64,000 bases of DNA from Acholoe squamosa. Lineage: Eukaryota > Annelida > Polychaeta > Phyllodocida > Polynoidae. The stretch lies in the NCBI GenBank assembly GCA_949317995.1, contig OX439044.1, forward strand, positions 17,322,641 to 17,386,640, read 5' to 3'. Position 1 is the stretch's first letter; each line of letters begins with the position of its first letter. The notes under the pieces are model-generated. The model saw only the letters and a program-made list of their open reading frames with translations, did no database searches and had not been told where the DNA came from. Positions 48,481 to 59,267 of the stretch are shown here, piece after piece. Position numbers and translations under genes: made by a program.

Positions 48481-49152
48481 TTGTTGGCCGAGAGACTTGT
48501 CTCCTCGGCCATATATATACGTCGTGTAGGAGCAGGTCATGTCAAAAACAGCCAAAACTCCTCTACTATAGATCAGCTACTGAATTCAGTCAACCATGAC
48601 AAAGACTGTGGTGTACCAGTGTACAGATGTACCAGTGTACCACACTCACAGATCAGCAAATACTACATAATCTCTGTCATGGCATTAGACCTTACAGAGA
48701 CCTGTGGTACTGCCTGCATATATAATTATGTAATACCTCTGACCTATAGTGAATTGTTTTTGTCCAGGGGCGTTCTGCAGTGGCCTCATAGCTTCCAAAT
48801 CAGTAATAGGCGCCTCCAAATACCTGTAGTGAATTGCTATTGTTCCAGGTCATCCAACAGCACCACAGCTCTGTCCCCTAGAGTCTCTGAGTGTTTGTTC
48901 AATCACTTCGTAATTAGACATCTCTACTACGATCTTTCAGCCATTACATCTGTGATGTATAATTCACTCTTAAAAATGTCCTCGACCAAGCGTGATCTCG
49001 TTTTAGCTCTTGGTTTGATATCTACCAACCATCTTAGGCCAACTGTCCAAGTGGCCTCTATATCAATTGTAACTGTGCTACATTTGTTCATGATTGTAGT
49101 GAATTTTCACCACAAAGACACCTCTTTACATATCTACAGGTCATTACAATAA
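48481..49152 (+). CDS. Unrecognised 223-codon open frame, doubtful
   Basis: One of the longest frames not explained by tandem repeats or high GC. The product has scattered Cys, Ser and Ile, with a hydrophobic stretch near ISIVTVLHLFMIVVNF close to the C-terminus that could pass for a membrane segment. There is no signal peptide, no family motif, and no promoter-like block immediately upstream. A run of this length is uncommon but not impossible by chance in 64 kb of six-frame sequence. I list it because it cannot be dismissed as a repeat artefact, not because I recognise it. Confidence 0.15.
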   Translation: MLAERLVSSAIYIRRVGAGHVKNSQNSSTIDQLLNSVNHDKDCGVPVYRCTSVPHSQISKYYIISVMALDLTETCGTACIYNYVIPLTYSELFLSRGVLQWPHSFQISNRRLQIPVVNCYCSRSSNSTTALSPRVSECLFNHFVIRHLYYDLSAITSVMYNSLLKMSSTKRDLVLALGLISTNHLRPTVQVASISIVTVLHLFMIVVNFHHKDTSLHIYRSLQ

Positions 49153-50204
49153 ACCAGGAGATTCTATAGGCTGAGCGCAAACGTTTCTCATTTAATTAAA
49201 ATGTCTGCAGATCTATATACAAGGTCCGTACATGTGTAGGGAGTAATCAGTAAAAGTGTACAACTGAATGACACCATGTGCATATCACAAGGGGATGCAA
49301 AAATAAATTGAAAATGGATAAAATGCATTTGGCAGTAGTACATATAAGCACATCAGCAGTAGGGGAATAGAGAGCCCGGGATGTACTCTCATATTCAGAC
49401 CATTTTTCTGGTATTAGCTGAGTTGATCCTCCAGGGATTCCTCTCACCCTATTCCATCTAGCAGCGCTGAACCCGTATGGTAATACGAGTCAACATGAGC
49501 CCATAATTACCCAGTTATTATTTGAAATACTACGTTCCCAACCTATATGTGCCTTTTTATAGTCTAAACATTTCTTTCATGTTGGTCGGTAATATGAAGC
49601 ACCGTCCTGGTTTCCACCAAGCAGACGACTTTTAACTCCCTATTACGTCACATTTCGCTGCTGGTTTACGGCTGGTAAATACACAAACTTACCATTCTGA
49701 ACCTACCAGCGTCATATGTGACGTCATCAGGCCGAGTAGGCAGCATCCCCCAACACACAGCCTACAGCTTGATGAAAAAGCCTAAGTATTTGTGAGATAT
49801 GTGAAATACCTGCAGTCTTATCATACGTGCATAGCCCCTTGGGGAGGCTGGTATGTGAGATGGGTGTCAGGGACATGGACTAGCTGTGATCATCCCATAG
49901 GGTGAAGATAAAGGATGATGTATTGCTGTATTTTACAAGGGAGGGGTTAATATTCACATTAATAGATGTTCTGATATATCGCCAGTTCTGTCGGGGGGGG
50001 GGGGGTGATAGAAAATGGGAGAAGGGGGGGGGGCTGAAAGTAAAAAGGGCACGGACCTGCAAGAGCATAGAGCATCATGTCTCAGGAAAAGTTATGATAG
50101 GAGAGGCCGGGAGGAGAGCCATACAGACATAGAAAAAAATACAACAATTAAGCCAAATTAGAATCTAAAAAAGGGGTATTAAGACGTAATGGATCCAGAA
50201 ATAG

Positions 50205-51185
50205 CGCAGGAACCAGCAGATGGAGGAGCGTCTCCACACGTCACTTGTTGTCACGCGCATGCGCAGTCGACATAACCGCAAAGACCACTTCTATTTACAT
50301 CCGAGTGCTGCCATAACACACAGCCCTTGTCGTGCCTACATCGCCGACAGGGGCTAATGCTTGCTGCTGTCTCTCTTTGTGTTTTATCCCCTCTTCTTGG
50401 TCTAACATTTAGACTCCCTGGGGCGCATGCGTGACCACGGGAACGAGGCAGGATCAGAATGACACATGCCAGTAAGCAGCACTGCAGTGATCCCTGGGTA
50501 GATGTAGGGTTTATGTGTAGGCCTTAACCAGAATGGCTGCTGCAGGCCAGGGATGACCTAGTCCTTCATATTTAACTCGAACAGAGTTATAAGAGTCAGG
50601 TAAAAAATTGATACATTCAGTGCCTCTTAACAGAGAGAAAAAGTAAGACGCTTGCTTTTCCGGTCTATGTTAAATCCCATAAGAGGTGCGAATAGGTTCA
50701 ATGTTCCCACGTTTTTGGACTGGAGTGGTGCAAATAATGATGAATGTTGATGAATTTGCCATCATTCGATGAGTCCGCGTGTCTCCAGTGTCGTAATTTC
50801 GGCACAAACATGGCGGATATTGATTTTTTGTTAATTTTAATATAGAAATATGATAAAGGATATGTGTTCGCCCTGTCGTTAATTCACATCACAAAGCCGT
50901 GGTCGTGCAAATTGACCCAAATAACTATGGAAATTGGGTCGGGCATGCGCAGATATAACCAAAATCCAGCGAGACGATCGATTTGTGGGGCTAGAACATC
51001 TACAGTAAATTGAGGGGATTATTCGATTCAATTCGATTGATATTGCCAAAGATGCATGGATTATATTCAAAAAGCCATTAATTTCAAGTTTAATCGATAT
51101 AATCTATCATTTCTTCGTCGAAAATGCGACTTCCGGCAAGGAGGGGTCGCACATGCGCATGGAACATCAAAATTCAAAATGGCGA
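50205..51185. promoter_or_regulatory. NRF1/YY1/ETS-like promoter region
   Basis: NRF1-type cores: CGCGCATGCGCA (50254-50265), GCGCATGCGT (50423-50432), GCATGCGCA (50943-50951) and CATGCGCATG (51152-51161). YY1-like ACATGGCGG at 50808-50816 and AAAATGGCG at about 51177. ETS-like ACTTCCGG at 51129-51136. This combination is typical of broad animal housekeeping promoters. The ATG at 51179 opens a 47-codon frame starting MANSEAIALRCYRN, possibly a first exon; an overlapping frame (51124-51399) is equally open. No family recognised. Confidence 0.45.
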
Positions 51186-51399
51186 ACAGCGAGGCGATCG
51201 CCTTACGGTGCTATCGAAACTCATGGATTATAACAAAATGGAGGAGAATTACGTTGTCTTATGCGTTTGTATGGTTAATATGGATCATTATTCAAGACCT
51301 GCTGGTATTTTGCAATGCTTAACTTGCCAAGAGAGGAGTTATTCGCCAATGAAATATACGAGCGATAATGGATGCATTCTCCATAGGCTTAACCATTGA

Positions 51400-52133
51400 C
51401 AGTGATAATGCTCGAAGAAAACATGAGGTTAGTATCAGAAGGGGCCTAAAACAAGAGATTAAGTGCCTGTTTGAGTTACTTGCATTGCAAAATGCTGTCT
51501 TATATTTGTTTAGACTATTCAAAAGAAGAGGAAAAAGATAAAATGTTTCGACATTGTCTGGTCGATATTCCCTAATAAAGAGCAATAGAACACGCTGGTA
51601 TCGAGGGATGCAGACTCCATAAGGTTCACAATCTTTAAAAATCGGCATTTGCATCCTACTTTTTTGCAGTATGTAAATTATCAAACAGTTCAGATTTTGG
51701 ATCGTGTGTCGAGGGAACTATACTTTCATTTTTCTCATAGGCTGACATTCTGCTCTATGCAACTCTCTATAATGTCAAACACAGGTTTATTGCAATATCA
51801 ATATATAAAACACGTTCTCACTCTTTAATATCTAGCACCATGGGCAGACAGTGTATCCAGTATATCCTTTGCTAAATTTTTGACAAATAAGTATAGTACA
51901 CATAGGACATGTGATAAGCGATGTAGGCAATTATAAGGTATCAGAATGCTTAATGATTATGGCTTTAATCCACCTGATACTACTCAGTTTTTGCAAATCC
52001 CTTCTCTAATAATATGTCAGATATAGCAGTTAGAATAATAGGCTTCACAGCATACAGTTCGTCTAAGTTAGTGTGGCATATCCCGCTCTTCCGTTTGTAG
52101 GACCCAATGGACATGTATAAATCACTGGATTAT
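51400..52133. other. Spacer, no gene recognised
   Basis: AT-rich, with no repeats or coding signal beyond the minus frame 51319-51684, which has no motif. Confidence 0.4.
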
Positions 52134-52983
52134 TATTGGGGACCGTCAGTGTAACGTTGCAGCTATAAATAGCATATGATGTCAGTCCCCAATTTTATCA
52201 GAGGGGGTTGGCAATAAAAAGGAGTAGTCACTCTGATGGCATTTGTAATGAAACGGGTCAATAGAAGTTTATTAAAATTTAATGAATTGTACAGAAGTGT
52301 TGTCTAATTATGTTGTTTGTTTTTGAGTGAAATCCTGTGGCTCATTTTTTTTTGTAGTGGATAGTGAAAGTGGAAGTTTGTGCTTTTCCCATAGACTTTC
52401 ATAGTAAAATTATCTCCAAAACTGATGAAGCTTTTTAACTACAAGTTTGTTTGGCATTAGAAAGTAGATAAAGAAGTAGAAACCGAGATTATGAGCAAAA
52501 ACCTATGGTTAGAAGCTTGTTTTGGCAGTGTTTGCTTGTGTTAGAAGTTTTTAGTCTATTGTAAAATGAAATAGTCTAAAAGAAAACAGGCTGGGTGGTG
52601 TGAGACATTGCATCAGCTGTAGATGTGTATTTTCATCAACAAGTGCTGACCTCATGTCTAGACATGTCTTAATTAGGTAGTTCCCTACCTTGATTGGCTA
52701 TTCTCTATAGTTGATTGGATGTTCCCCTAAGGATGATTGGTGGTGATATATTTCATGTTATTATAATTATGCAGTGTAATGTTGTAGCTATACATGTATA
52801 TAGCTCAGACAGGCATGCTGTAAGGGAGGAGTATTTACTTGTACTTGCAAGTGGAAAGATTTAGAATTATTTTTAAGTCAGTAGGTATATGAGACAGGCA
52901 TGCTGTAAGGGAGGGGTAGTCATATACATTGTAACTGATGGTATGTTTTCCAAGGTAGAGCAGTTTAACTACGGTCCCCAATA
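52134..52983. mobile_element. TA-flanked TIR element TTGGGGACCGT
   Basis: TATTGGGGACCGT at 52134-52146 is exactly inverted at 52971-52983. Taking TA as the target duplication gives an 11-bp TIR and a TA-type (mariner-like) element of about 846 bp. Inside, CAGTGTAAnGTTGnAGCTATA recurs directly (52149 and 52772), and GACAGGCATGCTGTAAGGGA recurs directly (about 52809 and 52892). No transposase frame survives. Confidence 0.55.
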
Positions 52984-53420
52984 CAAGTACTACTTTGTTA
53001 CATATTTTTCCTCTATCTTATAATTGCTGTCTAGTTTCCTTTCTTTCTGCTGACAAATCTAGGTTTCATTCAGACACAAAGACTCCCATTCATATGTAGC
53101 TTCTTAGTACCCTAGTTGCCCTCTAATGCTACCCACTGCCCCTGTTAAGTGACACCATTGCCCCTCATCACCTCCAGCTGAAGATGGGTGCTTATCAGTG
53201 CTTATCTAAGAGTGTGAACATCTGCCACGTCTTATCAACACGATTAGCTAAGGCAACGCATAGGATGGCCAAACACAAGGTGGCTCTAGGGTAGATGTAT
53301 AGATGCAGAGTTGTAGAGATCTAGCTAATAAACTAGAGAAAGTGATCATGGTAAAACGGGATATTGGACATCTTTAAGCAAGCATTTTTGATTGCTTCAC
53401 GGTACTTAAAATTTAGCATA

Positions 53421-53606
53421 TGTAATCAGGAATGTAAGTCTTCAGGATTTATCAGGATTTCCTGATTTCTGAAATTTTTGAATGACATGTATTTTCCTTA
53501 TAACAGTGGTAAGGAGGGCTATTTGGAAAAAATAGAAGGCTTTTATATCAAGTAAACGTGTGGCTTCCTGATTTTTGCCCATGCCTGACTTACATCCCTG
53601 TGTAAT
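53421..53606. mobile_element. 174-bp MITE, CAGGAATGTAAGTC ends
   Basis: CAGGAATGTAAGTC (53427-53440) pairs with the right end, inverted CAGGGATGTAAGTC (53587-53600), one mismatch in 14. TGTAAT flanks both sides (53421-53426, 53601-53606), again a 6-bp duplication. hAT-like termini, no coding capacity. Confidence 0.8.
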
Positions 53607-53784
53607 GAATAACCAGGGGCGTGGGAAGCAGTTTCAGAGTGGGTGGGACCAGGGGGGGATTTCTGCATTTTTTTTTTATCTCCCTTTGCTTGACCTTTTA
53701 GTTTTGACCTTTTGAGGAGTTGGCCAAAAGTGGGGGGGGGGACATGTCCCCCCTGCCCCCCCTGCTTCCTACGCCCATGAATAA
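53605..53784. mobile_element. 164-bp MITE, CAGGGGCGTGGGAAGC ends
   Basis: The left end CAGGGGCGTGGGAAGC (from 53614) pairs with GCTTCCTACGCCC (53764-53776). ATGAATAA occurs immediately outside both ends (53605-53612 and 53777-53784), an 8-bp duplication as expected for hAT. The right terminus lacks the last CTG unless the ATG of the flank is its mutated form. It sits only 12 bp from the preceding MITE and the two flanking duplications overlap. Confidence 0.8.
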
Positions 53785-54763
53785 ATGTTGAGTTGAGTCT
53801 GGCCACTCCAGGTCATTGAGCTCTAGAACCATGCCTAAGCTGTACTCACAAATTGATGCATTACCATCTGACGTGGGCCTAAATGAATAATGGATGTTTA
53901 TAAACATGCCACTTGGGGTATCTATATAACAGCTAAGATTTACATGACACCAGTAGGGAGTCACCTCTTCAAGGCAAGGAGGACGCAAGATTTATCACTC
54001 CAACTCCGAGCAGATATAATGTACAGGGATTAAGTACAAGTAATCTCATAAGGTTTTACCTATTGCCATATTGAAAGATCATTTGAACATGGGTTGGAGT
54101 GGAATCTCATTCCCCTCAGGCGACATCCTTTTGCTCAGCACACTGTATCTGGTAAAAAAAAAGATATATCAGAAATTCCCTTTATCTATAATTTTGTTCA
54201 TGATGAAAAGCTTGGGTTGTTGGTGTAATACTTAATAATGACAGCTATTCTGATAATCTACATTGAAATCCTTCGTGCTATTTTTGTCTGTCAAGTAGAT
54301 GTGCCATTATATACCTGATAGTCCACATGAATTCATATTCATTCAATGTATATTCTGAACGTGGACGCTATTATAGTCTCTAGCTGAAGCGCAATTTTTC
54401 ATAAGCATAAAACAAAAAAATATATATGTAAGGGAATACATGTACAAGTATCTTTAGATAACCACCAAGTAAGAGTCAGAGGTGGAGAGCAGATAGCACG
54501 GCAGGTTGGGTGTTTTTTTGCACTGATAAGAATGAAAAGATGCTGCACCCCTGGGCCAGGTACCCTGGTAGAATGGAAATGCCAGACCTGGACCTCGTCT
54601 GATAAGGTGGGGAATTTTTCATATACAATACTGAGTTTGAGAATTTGTGTAAGGTGCAGGTGACTTTGTCAGGTGTTTTCCTCCTTTTCAGAGAGAAAAC
54701 TGTTGTCCATGTTAATGTGGCCTCCCAATAACCCCTACATAATAAAATAGTATTCAGTAAATA
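53785..54763. other. Spacer, no gene recognised
   Basis: The minus frame 54476-54808 (110 codons) has no recognised domain and runs into the LINE fragment. Otherwise nothing seen. Confidence 0.4.
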
Positions 54764-55700
54764 TAGAGAAGATCCATAACATACCACCATGCAAGATTGA
54801 TCCACCATTCACCATCGAAAAAGTAAGAAAAGCAATAAAGACACTGAAAAACAACAAGAGCGCAGGAATCGACAACATTAAAGCAGAACAGATGAAATAC
54901 GGGGGAGATAATTTATAACACCAAAACGAATAGCAGAAATCCTAAATGAAATCTCAGAGACCAGCAAACACCCCACGGAAATAAAAGACGGCATACTCAC
55001 ACCACTACAGAAACCAGGAAATCCCAAAGGTCCACCATCAAACCTACGTCCAATTATCCTACTTTCCATCCTCAGGAAAATCCTGGCAGTATGCTTAATA
55101 AAAAGGATAGGCGGGAAGATCGATCAACAAATCCCCATTGAACAAGCCGTATACCGGGCAGGCCGAGGAACAACAGAGCACACCTTCGCCAACAAGATCT
55201 TTGCAGTAACATCTCAAAATTACCAGGTAAACATCACACTGATGGATATGTCAAAGGCGTTTGACACCGTAAGGCGAAAGACCCTTCTAGATCTGGAATC
55301 AATTCTCAATCCGGCCGAACTACACCTAACAAAAATCCTAATTGAAGTTGTGAGATTGACAGTGTGCATAGGATCGCAAACATCAGAACCCTTCCCTACA
55401 AAGATGGGTGTCCCCCATGAGGACTGCCTTAGCCCGATACTGTTCACATTATACCTGGCCAGAGCCCTGGAAGCAGAAAACACCGAAGACACAACCGGAC
55501 CCAGTGAACACTCCTACGGAAAACCACCAAAAGTTGCCAAGATAGAGCTACAAGATCATAATTACAGCTGGCCACAAGAGATAGGAGTTCTGATAAAGCC
55601 CAAATACGCTGATGACATTGGATGGGGGGCTGCAAACTGCAAACACGAACTGACAGCAGAGAAAGAAACAGTAGCACCAAAACTGATGGTCTTCGAGTAA
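54764..55700 (+). pseudogene. Reverse transcriptase domain, frameshifted
   Basis: A first segment to about 54916 encodes LKNNKSAGIDNIKAE, the conserved N-terminal LKN-K-x-G-D block of LINE RTs, then stops after GGDNL. After a frameshift the frame continues to 55700. Visible blocks: PLQKPGNPKG and NLRPIILLS (finger block), VYRAGRGTTEH, motif A DMSKAFDTV near 55245, motif B GVPHEDCLSPILF near 55410, and motif C YADD near 55606. Motif B reads HE where functional elements have QG, and there is a frameshift and a stop, so the copy is inactive. The RT would copy its own RNA at a nicked genomic target. Confidence 0.9.
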
Positions 55701-56318
55701 ATGAAACCAAAACCGAAGAATACAAAGTAAAGGCACACAGAGATGAAAGGTGGAAAAAATGCAAAATTTTAGGAAGTCTACTAGGTACACAAGAAGATAT
55801 CAAAAGAAGGAAACAGCTTGCAAACAACAGGCTACTCAAACTACGCTATGTGTTCGAATATAGACGCCTCAAACAAGAAACAAAACTACAGGTTTTCAAC
55901 GCCTGTGGGGGAAGCATATTCCTATATAACTCAGCTGTGGACGACAAACAAAACCACCAACAACAGAATCGACTCATACCACAGAAGACTACTGAGGAGA
56001 GCCATAAACATCAAATGACCACAGGAAATTTCACGGGAGGAGCTTTACCGTAAAACAAAACAAAGAAAATGGAGCAAAACCATCAGAATGAGAAGGCTAC
56101 GCTGGTACGGACATGCAGAAAGACTACACAAGCAAACACCGCCAAAACAAGCACTTAAAGAAGCAAGAAGAAAAACAAAGAAACTACGAGGCAGACAAGC
56201 ATCAACATGGCTCAAAACCCTTGAAAAAGACCTACAGGAACTTGAATTGACAAAGGAAGCAGCCAGAGAAAAGGCCCTAGATAGAAAAGAGTGGAGAAGG
56301 GTGGTAAATGAAAAATGA
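55699..56318 (+). pseudogene. LINE C-terminal region, frameshifted
   Basis: The sequence continues from the RT in another frame: KCKILGSLLGTQEDIKRRK and LKLRYVFEYR, then FNACGGSIFLYNS. After another shift comes IDSYHRRLLRRAINIK, then after a further shift RRLRWYGHAERLHK and DRKEWRRVV before the stop at 56318. The order (lineage-specific KxLGS block, HRRLLRR, RRLRWxGH, DRxxWRxxV) is that of the post-RT region of animal LINE ORF2 proteins. At least two frame changes confirm decay. Confidence 0.85.
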
Positions 56319-56366
56319 GGCGCCATGTGCTGATGCACTTTGTGCGTAATAGATGATGATGATGAT

Positions 56367-59265
56367 ATCACTCACAGCTTTTAGTTGACTTTCTATCACG
56401 CCCAGACCACCTCCTACTCACTTTGAAAGGAAGAGATAACCCTATGTTCAATATGACTGCTTTCCATAGCCTTTATATTATATAAAAAGATTATGACATT
56501 GTTACAAGCACACCGGGCTATTATAAGGTCAGGCAGCAAAGCTTCACTGGTGTGTTCGTTCCATTATGTCACAAGAGACCAAATGTACCAAAAGCTGCAT
56601 TGTTAGATAACTGGGGCTGCTGCAAAATTATGTTTATTTTCATTAAAGTAAAGTGTACAGCATCATGTATCATGTAGGGAGGACTTGATAGAGCTATACA
56701 GTGCTAATAACCATGCAGGATGTGCAGATATCACCTATCAGTAGCACTTATCTTTAGGTAGTTAGTGCTATGCATTCTTATCAAGGTGCATTATGTCTCT
56801 TGTGACGTCAAAGCCTGGCCCAGAAAAGTTTGCTACCTGCTTTCCATTCCAATAGCAGACGTGCTATTGAGTATGCCACCATCTTTTAAACCAAGAAAAA
56901 GCCTACCAAAAGAAGTAATCTTGGAAATGAGTTTGTCTTTTTCTTGAAAGAACCTCATGCAGATCAGGTATATGCCCCCACCTCCTTCATACTTGTAAAC
57001 AGTCTGGTGCCAAAACTGCAATTCCCTGTGAACCTAACAATATTAAACACTACTCTAGGAACTTTGCCCCTGTCTGAGGTACTTTAGTGTTGGAGGGAGT
57101 AGACACCCTGCTTGCTGGTAGGGGTCCTCACGGCCGCTATTACTCTCCTCTCTTTCCGTCCACTTTAATTTGGCGAGTGATAAATAGACCAAGCCTATGA
57201 TAGTGAATAGTCTGCCTGGCTAAAAAGAGCAGACAAAAAGTGCCAAGAGAAATTGGCGTGTGATTGGGGTTATTCCTGGTGTGGAATAGGGAGGAAGAAT
57301 ACCGGTCAATGCTGGGGGGATTGGGAGAGATAGATCTGTAGGGAATGCATTTGTGGGCTGATATATGGATGTTTGGGGACTTTGGAGGGTGATAAGTTGT
57401 GAATGCTGCTGAGTGTATGGAGGACCGTTGGTGTCCTTAGAGTGTACTGTAATATCTAGCATACAGACAATATGATAGATATTACAGTTTAGAAAAGGTA
57501 ACATGCATGTTTTCTAATAATTATAATTGATGAATGGTGTTGAGTTATGTGTGGAAATACAATCAAGAAGCTTCAATACTATTCTTGATACAATATATAA
57601 ATTCCAGGCAGATTCACATGATACGTGTAGTTATAATACCTTATCTCCCCCTAAACTATCTGTCTAGTGCAAATCCAATGATAGAGCCATGTCTAAATAG
57701 GATTGGGGTTGTGATAGCCTCATTGCCCCTTTACCCACCCTCACTAACCTCCATACCCTCTCATCAAACTCCTCCAGAACAAAGACTGCCACCTGCCCTC
57801 CACTAGATTCACCTCCAGGCAAACACTAGAATGCAGGCCCTAAAAGCGCCCTACAAAGGTACAAACCAGGCCAAAATGTCGAATTAGGAACATCTTTTTC
57901 TTGGGACTTTTCTCCCTTGCCAGCATTGTTGTTTTGCCAGTAAACAAAGCATTTGGGCCTTGTGTGTTGTGGAAAGAGGTTAATTTGAAGCAAGTCTCAC
58001 AATAATGGAGTTGTTAACCCTTTGAAGACCCCATGGTGTCTCCAGGTAGTACCTTTGTCGTCAAGATGCACCTATGCTGTGCTGGTGAGTTAAGGCACCA
58101 GAACTGCATCACGGGTCTGATGCATGAATATATCTCTGGTAAGTTACTCACTAGGGCTGTATCATAACAGTTAACGACCAGAGGGCATAGTGTATTATGG
58201 CACTTAATGGTCATGACCTCACGGCTGGCAGTCATCCTGATTAGGGCAGGTGTGTAGGGATCAAAGGAGGCTGGATCCCTTAGTGGCAGCGCTTATAGTC
58301 CTGCCACTGCTGCCTTACACACAATGTTAATATACAGGTGGATGTGAGGTAAGGACAAGATACCTTATGGCCTCAGTCAAGCTATAGGTCTATATATTAT
58401 GGTAACTTACTTAATGTGCTAAGTTACCAGTATAGAAAAAGACCTAATGCAATGTTCTAGTCAGAGCATGTTTTGTTGCTATAGCATAGACACTATAGCA
58501 AAAACGTGATCTATTGTAGGGGGGGGTGTGGATTGGATTTTGGAAGGGGTTGGGTTGTTTAGGCTGAAATTCCTCTCTAGCAGTCAATAAAATTGCCATG
58601 ACATATTATACACTGTGTACTATAATAATACAGCTTTCTTGCCCATGTATAGTAGTTGTTAGTGTTTGCATGTTTTAGCTTCAGAAAATGGGCTCAAAAA
58701 TCAAAATTATCACTGACAAGCTACTTGTAATATTTGACCTCAGTTTTAAATCTTGAATATGTAACAGCAGACTTTGGCCATTTTGGGCAGGTTGCATTTG
58801 TGACATGGCTTAGGCACTTTGCCTGGTGATGTAGAACCAAATCCTGTTCTGTTTTTATTTCTTTGTCAACCTGATATAAACTATAGAACGGAGGGGGTGA
58901 AATATTGAAATAAATCATTTAGGCATAGGCCAAAATGCCATATTGGGCAAGTCATGCACCACATGGCAGACGTCATGATCAGGTGGGCACTGAACCGAGA
59001 CATGCCAGAGCCGCTGGGCTGCAACAGGTATTTGCCTGCCTTCAAATCATGTCAACTGGACATAGACTGTCACCAATTATAATTGGACTTGTTGATAGGG
59101 GTGTAATGGTTCGTATTGACTTATATGTTGGGTGGCTCTTTGGCTCGCTTACCACTAGAAATACCAACACAACACGAGTAGTTCGGGTTGGGCAAAGCCC
59201 CAGAAACCCCTACCTCTCGGGTAGGACTTTATTCCACTCTAGTCTACAGGTTAAACTGCGCGTCT
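56367..59265. other. Spacer, no gene recognised
   Basis: AT-rich spacer. TTAACCCTTTGAAGACCCC at 58014 resembles a single TTAA-type MITE end without a partner. The frame 58935-59267 abuts the minisatellite and has no known domain; CCTACCTCTCGGGTAGG near 59209 is a short hairpin. Confidence 0.4.
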
Positions 59266-59267
59266 GA

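Larger units (their letters stand above)
46372..50200. other. Spacer, one long unexplained frame
   Basis: Contains paired inverted GAGCCGCTC (46804-46812) and GAGCGGCTC (46816-46824), a 36-bp tandem duplication (47285-47356), GAGCAGCTC at 48004-48012 and the 223-codon frame at 48481-49152. G-runs lie near 49995-50030. No recognised gene. Confidence 0.4.
54764..56366 (+). mobile_element. 5'-truncated non-LTR retrotransposon (LINE)
   Basis: A continuous but frameshifted stretch of reverse transcriptase plus the downstream C-terminal region, ending shortly after a stop at 56318 with a (GAT)n tail (ATGATGATGATGAT near 56352-56366). No endonuclease domain is present, so the copy was truncated at insertion, as is usual for target-primed reverse transcription. 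The (GAT)-type 3' tail is known for RTE-like clades, but I leave the clade open. The A-rich coding strand differs from the surrounding spacer. Confidence 0.9.

Noticed and set aside
54476-54808. 110-codon minus-strand frame upstream of the LINE
   Set aside because: No recognised domain, overlaps the antisense of the LINE edge, and alternative frames look equally plausible.
55444-56371. Minus-strand frames of 80-131 codons
   Set aside because: Antisense shadows of the LINE coding strand.
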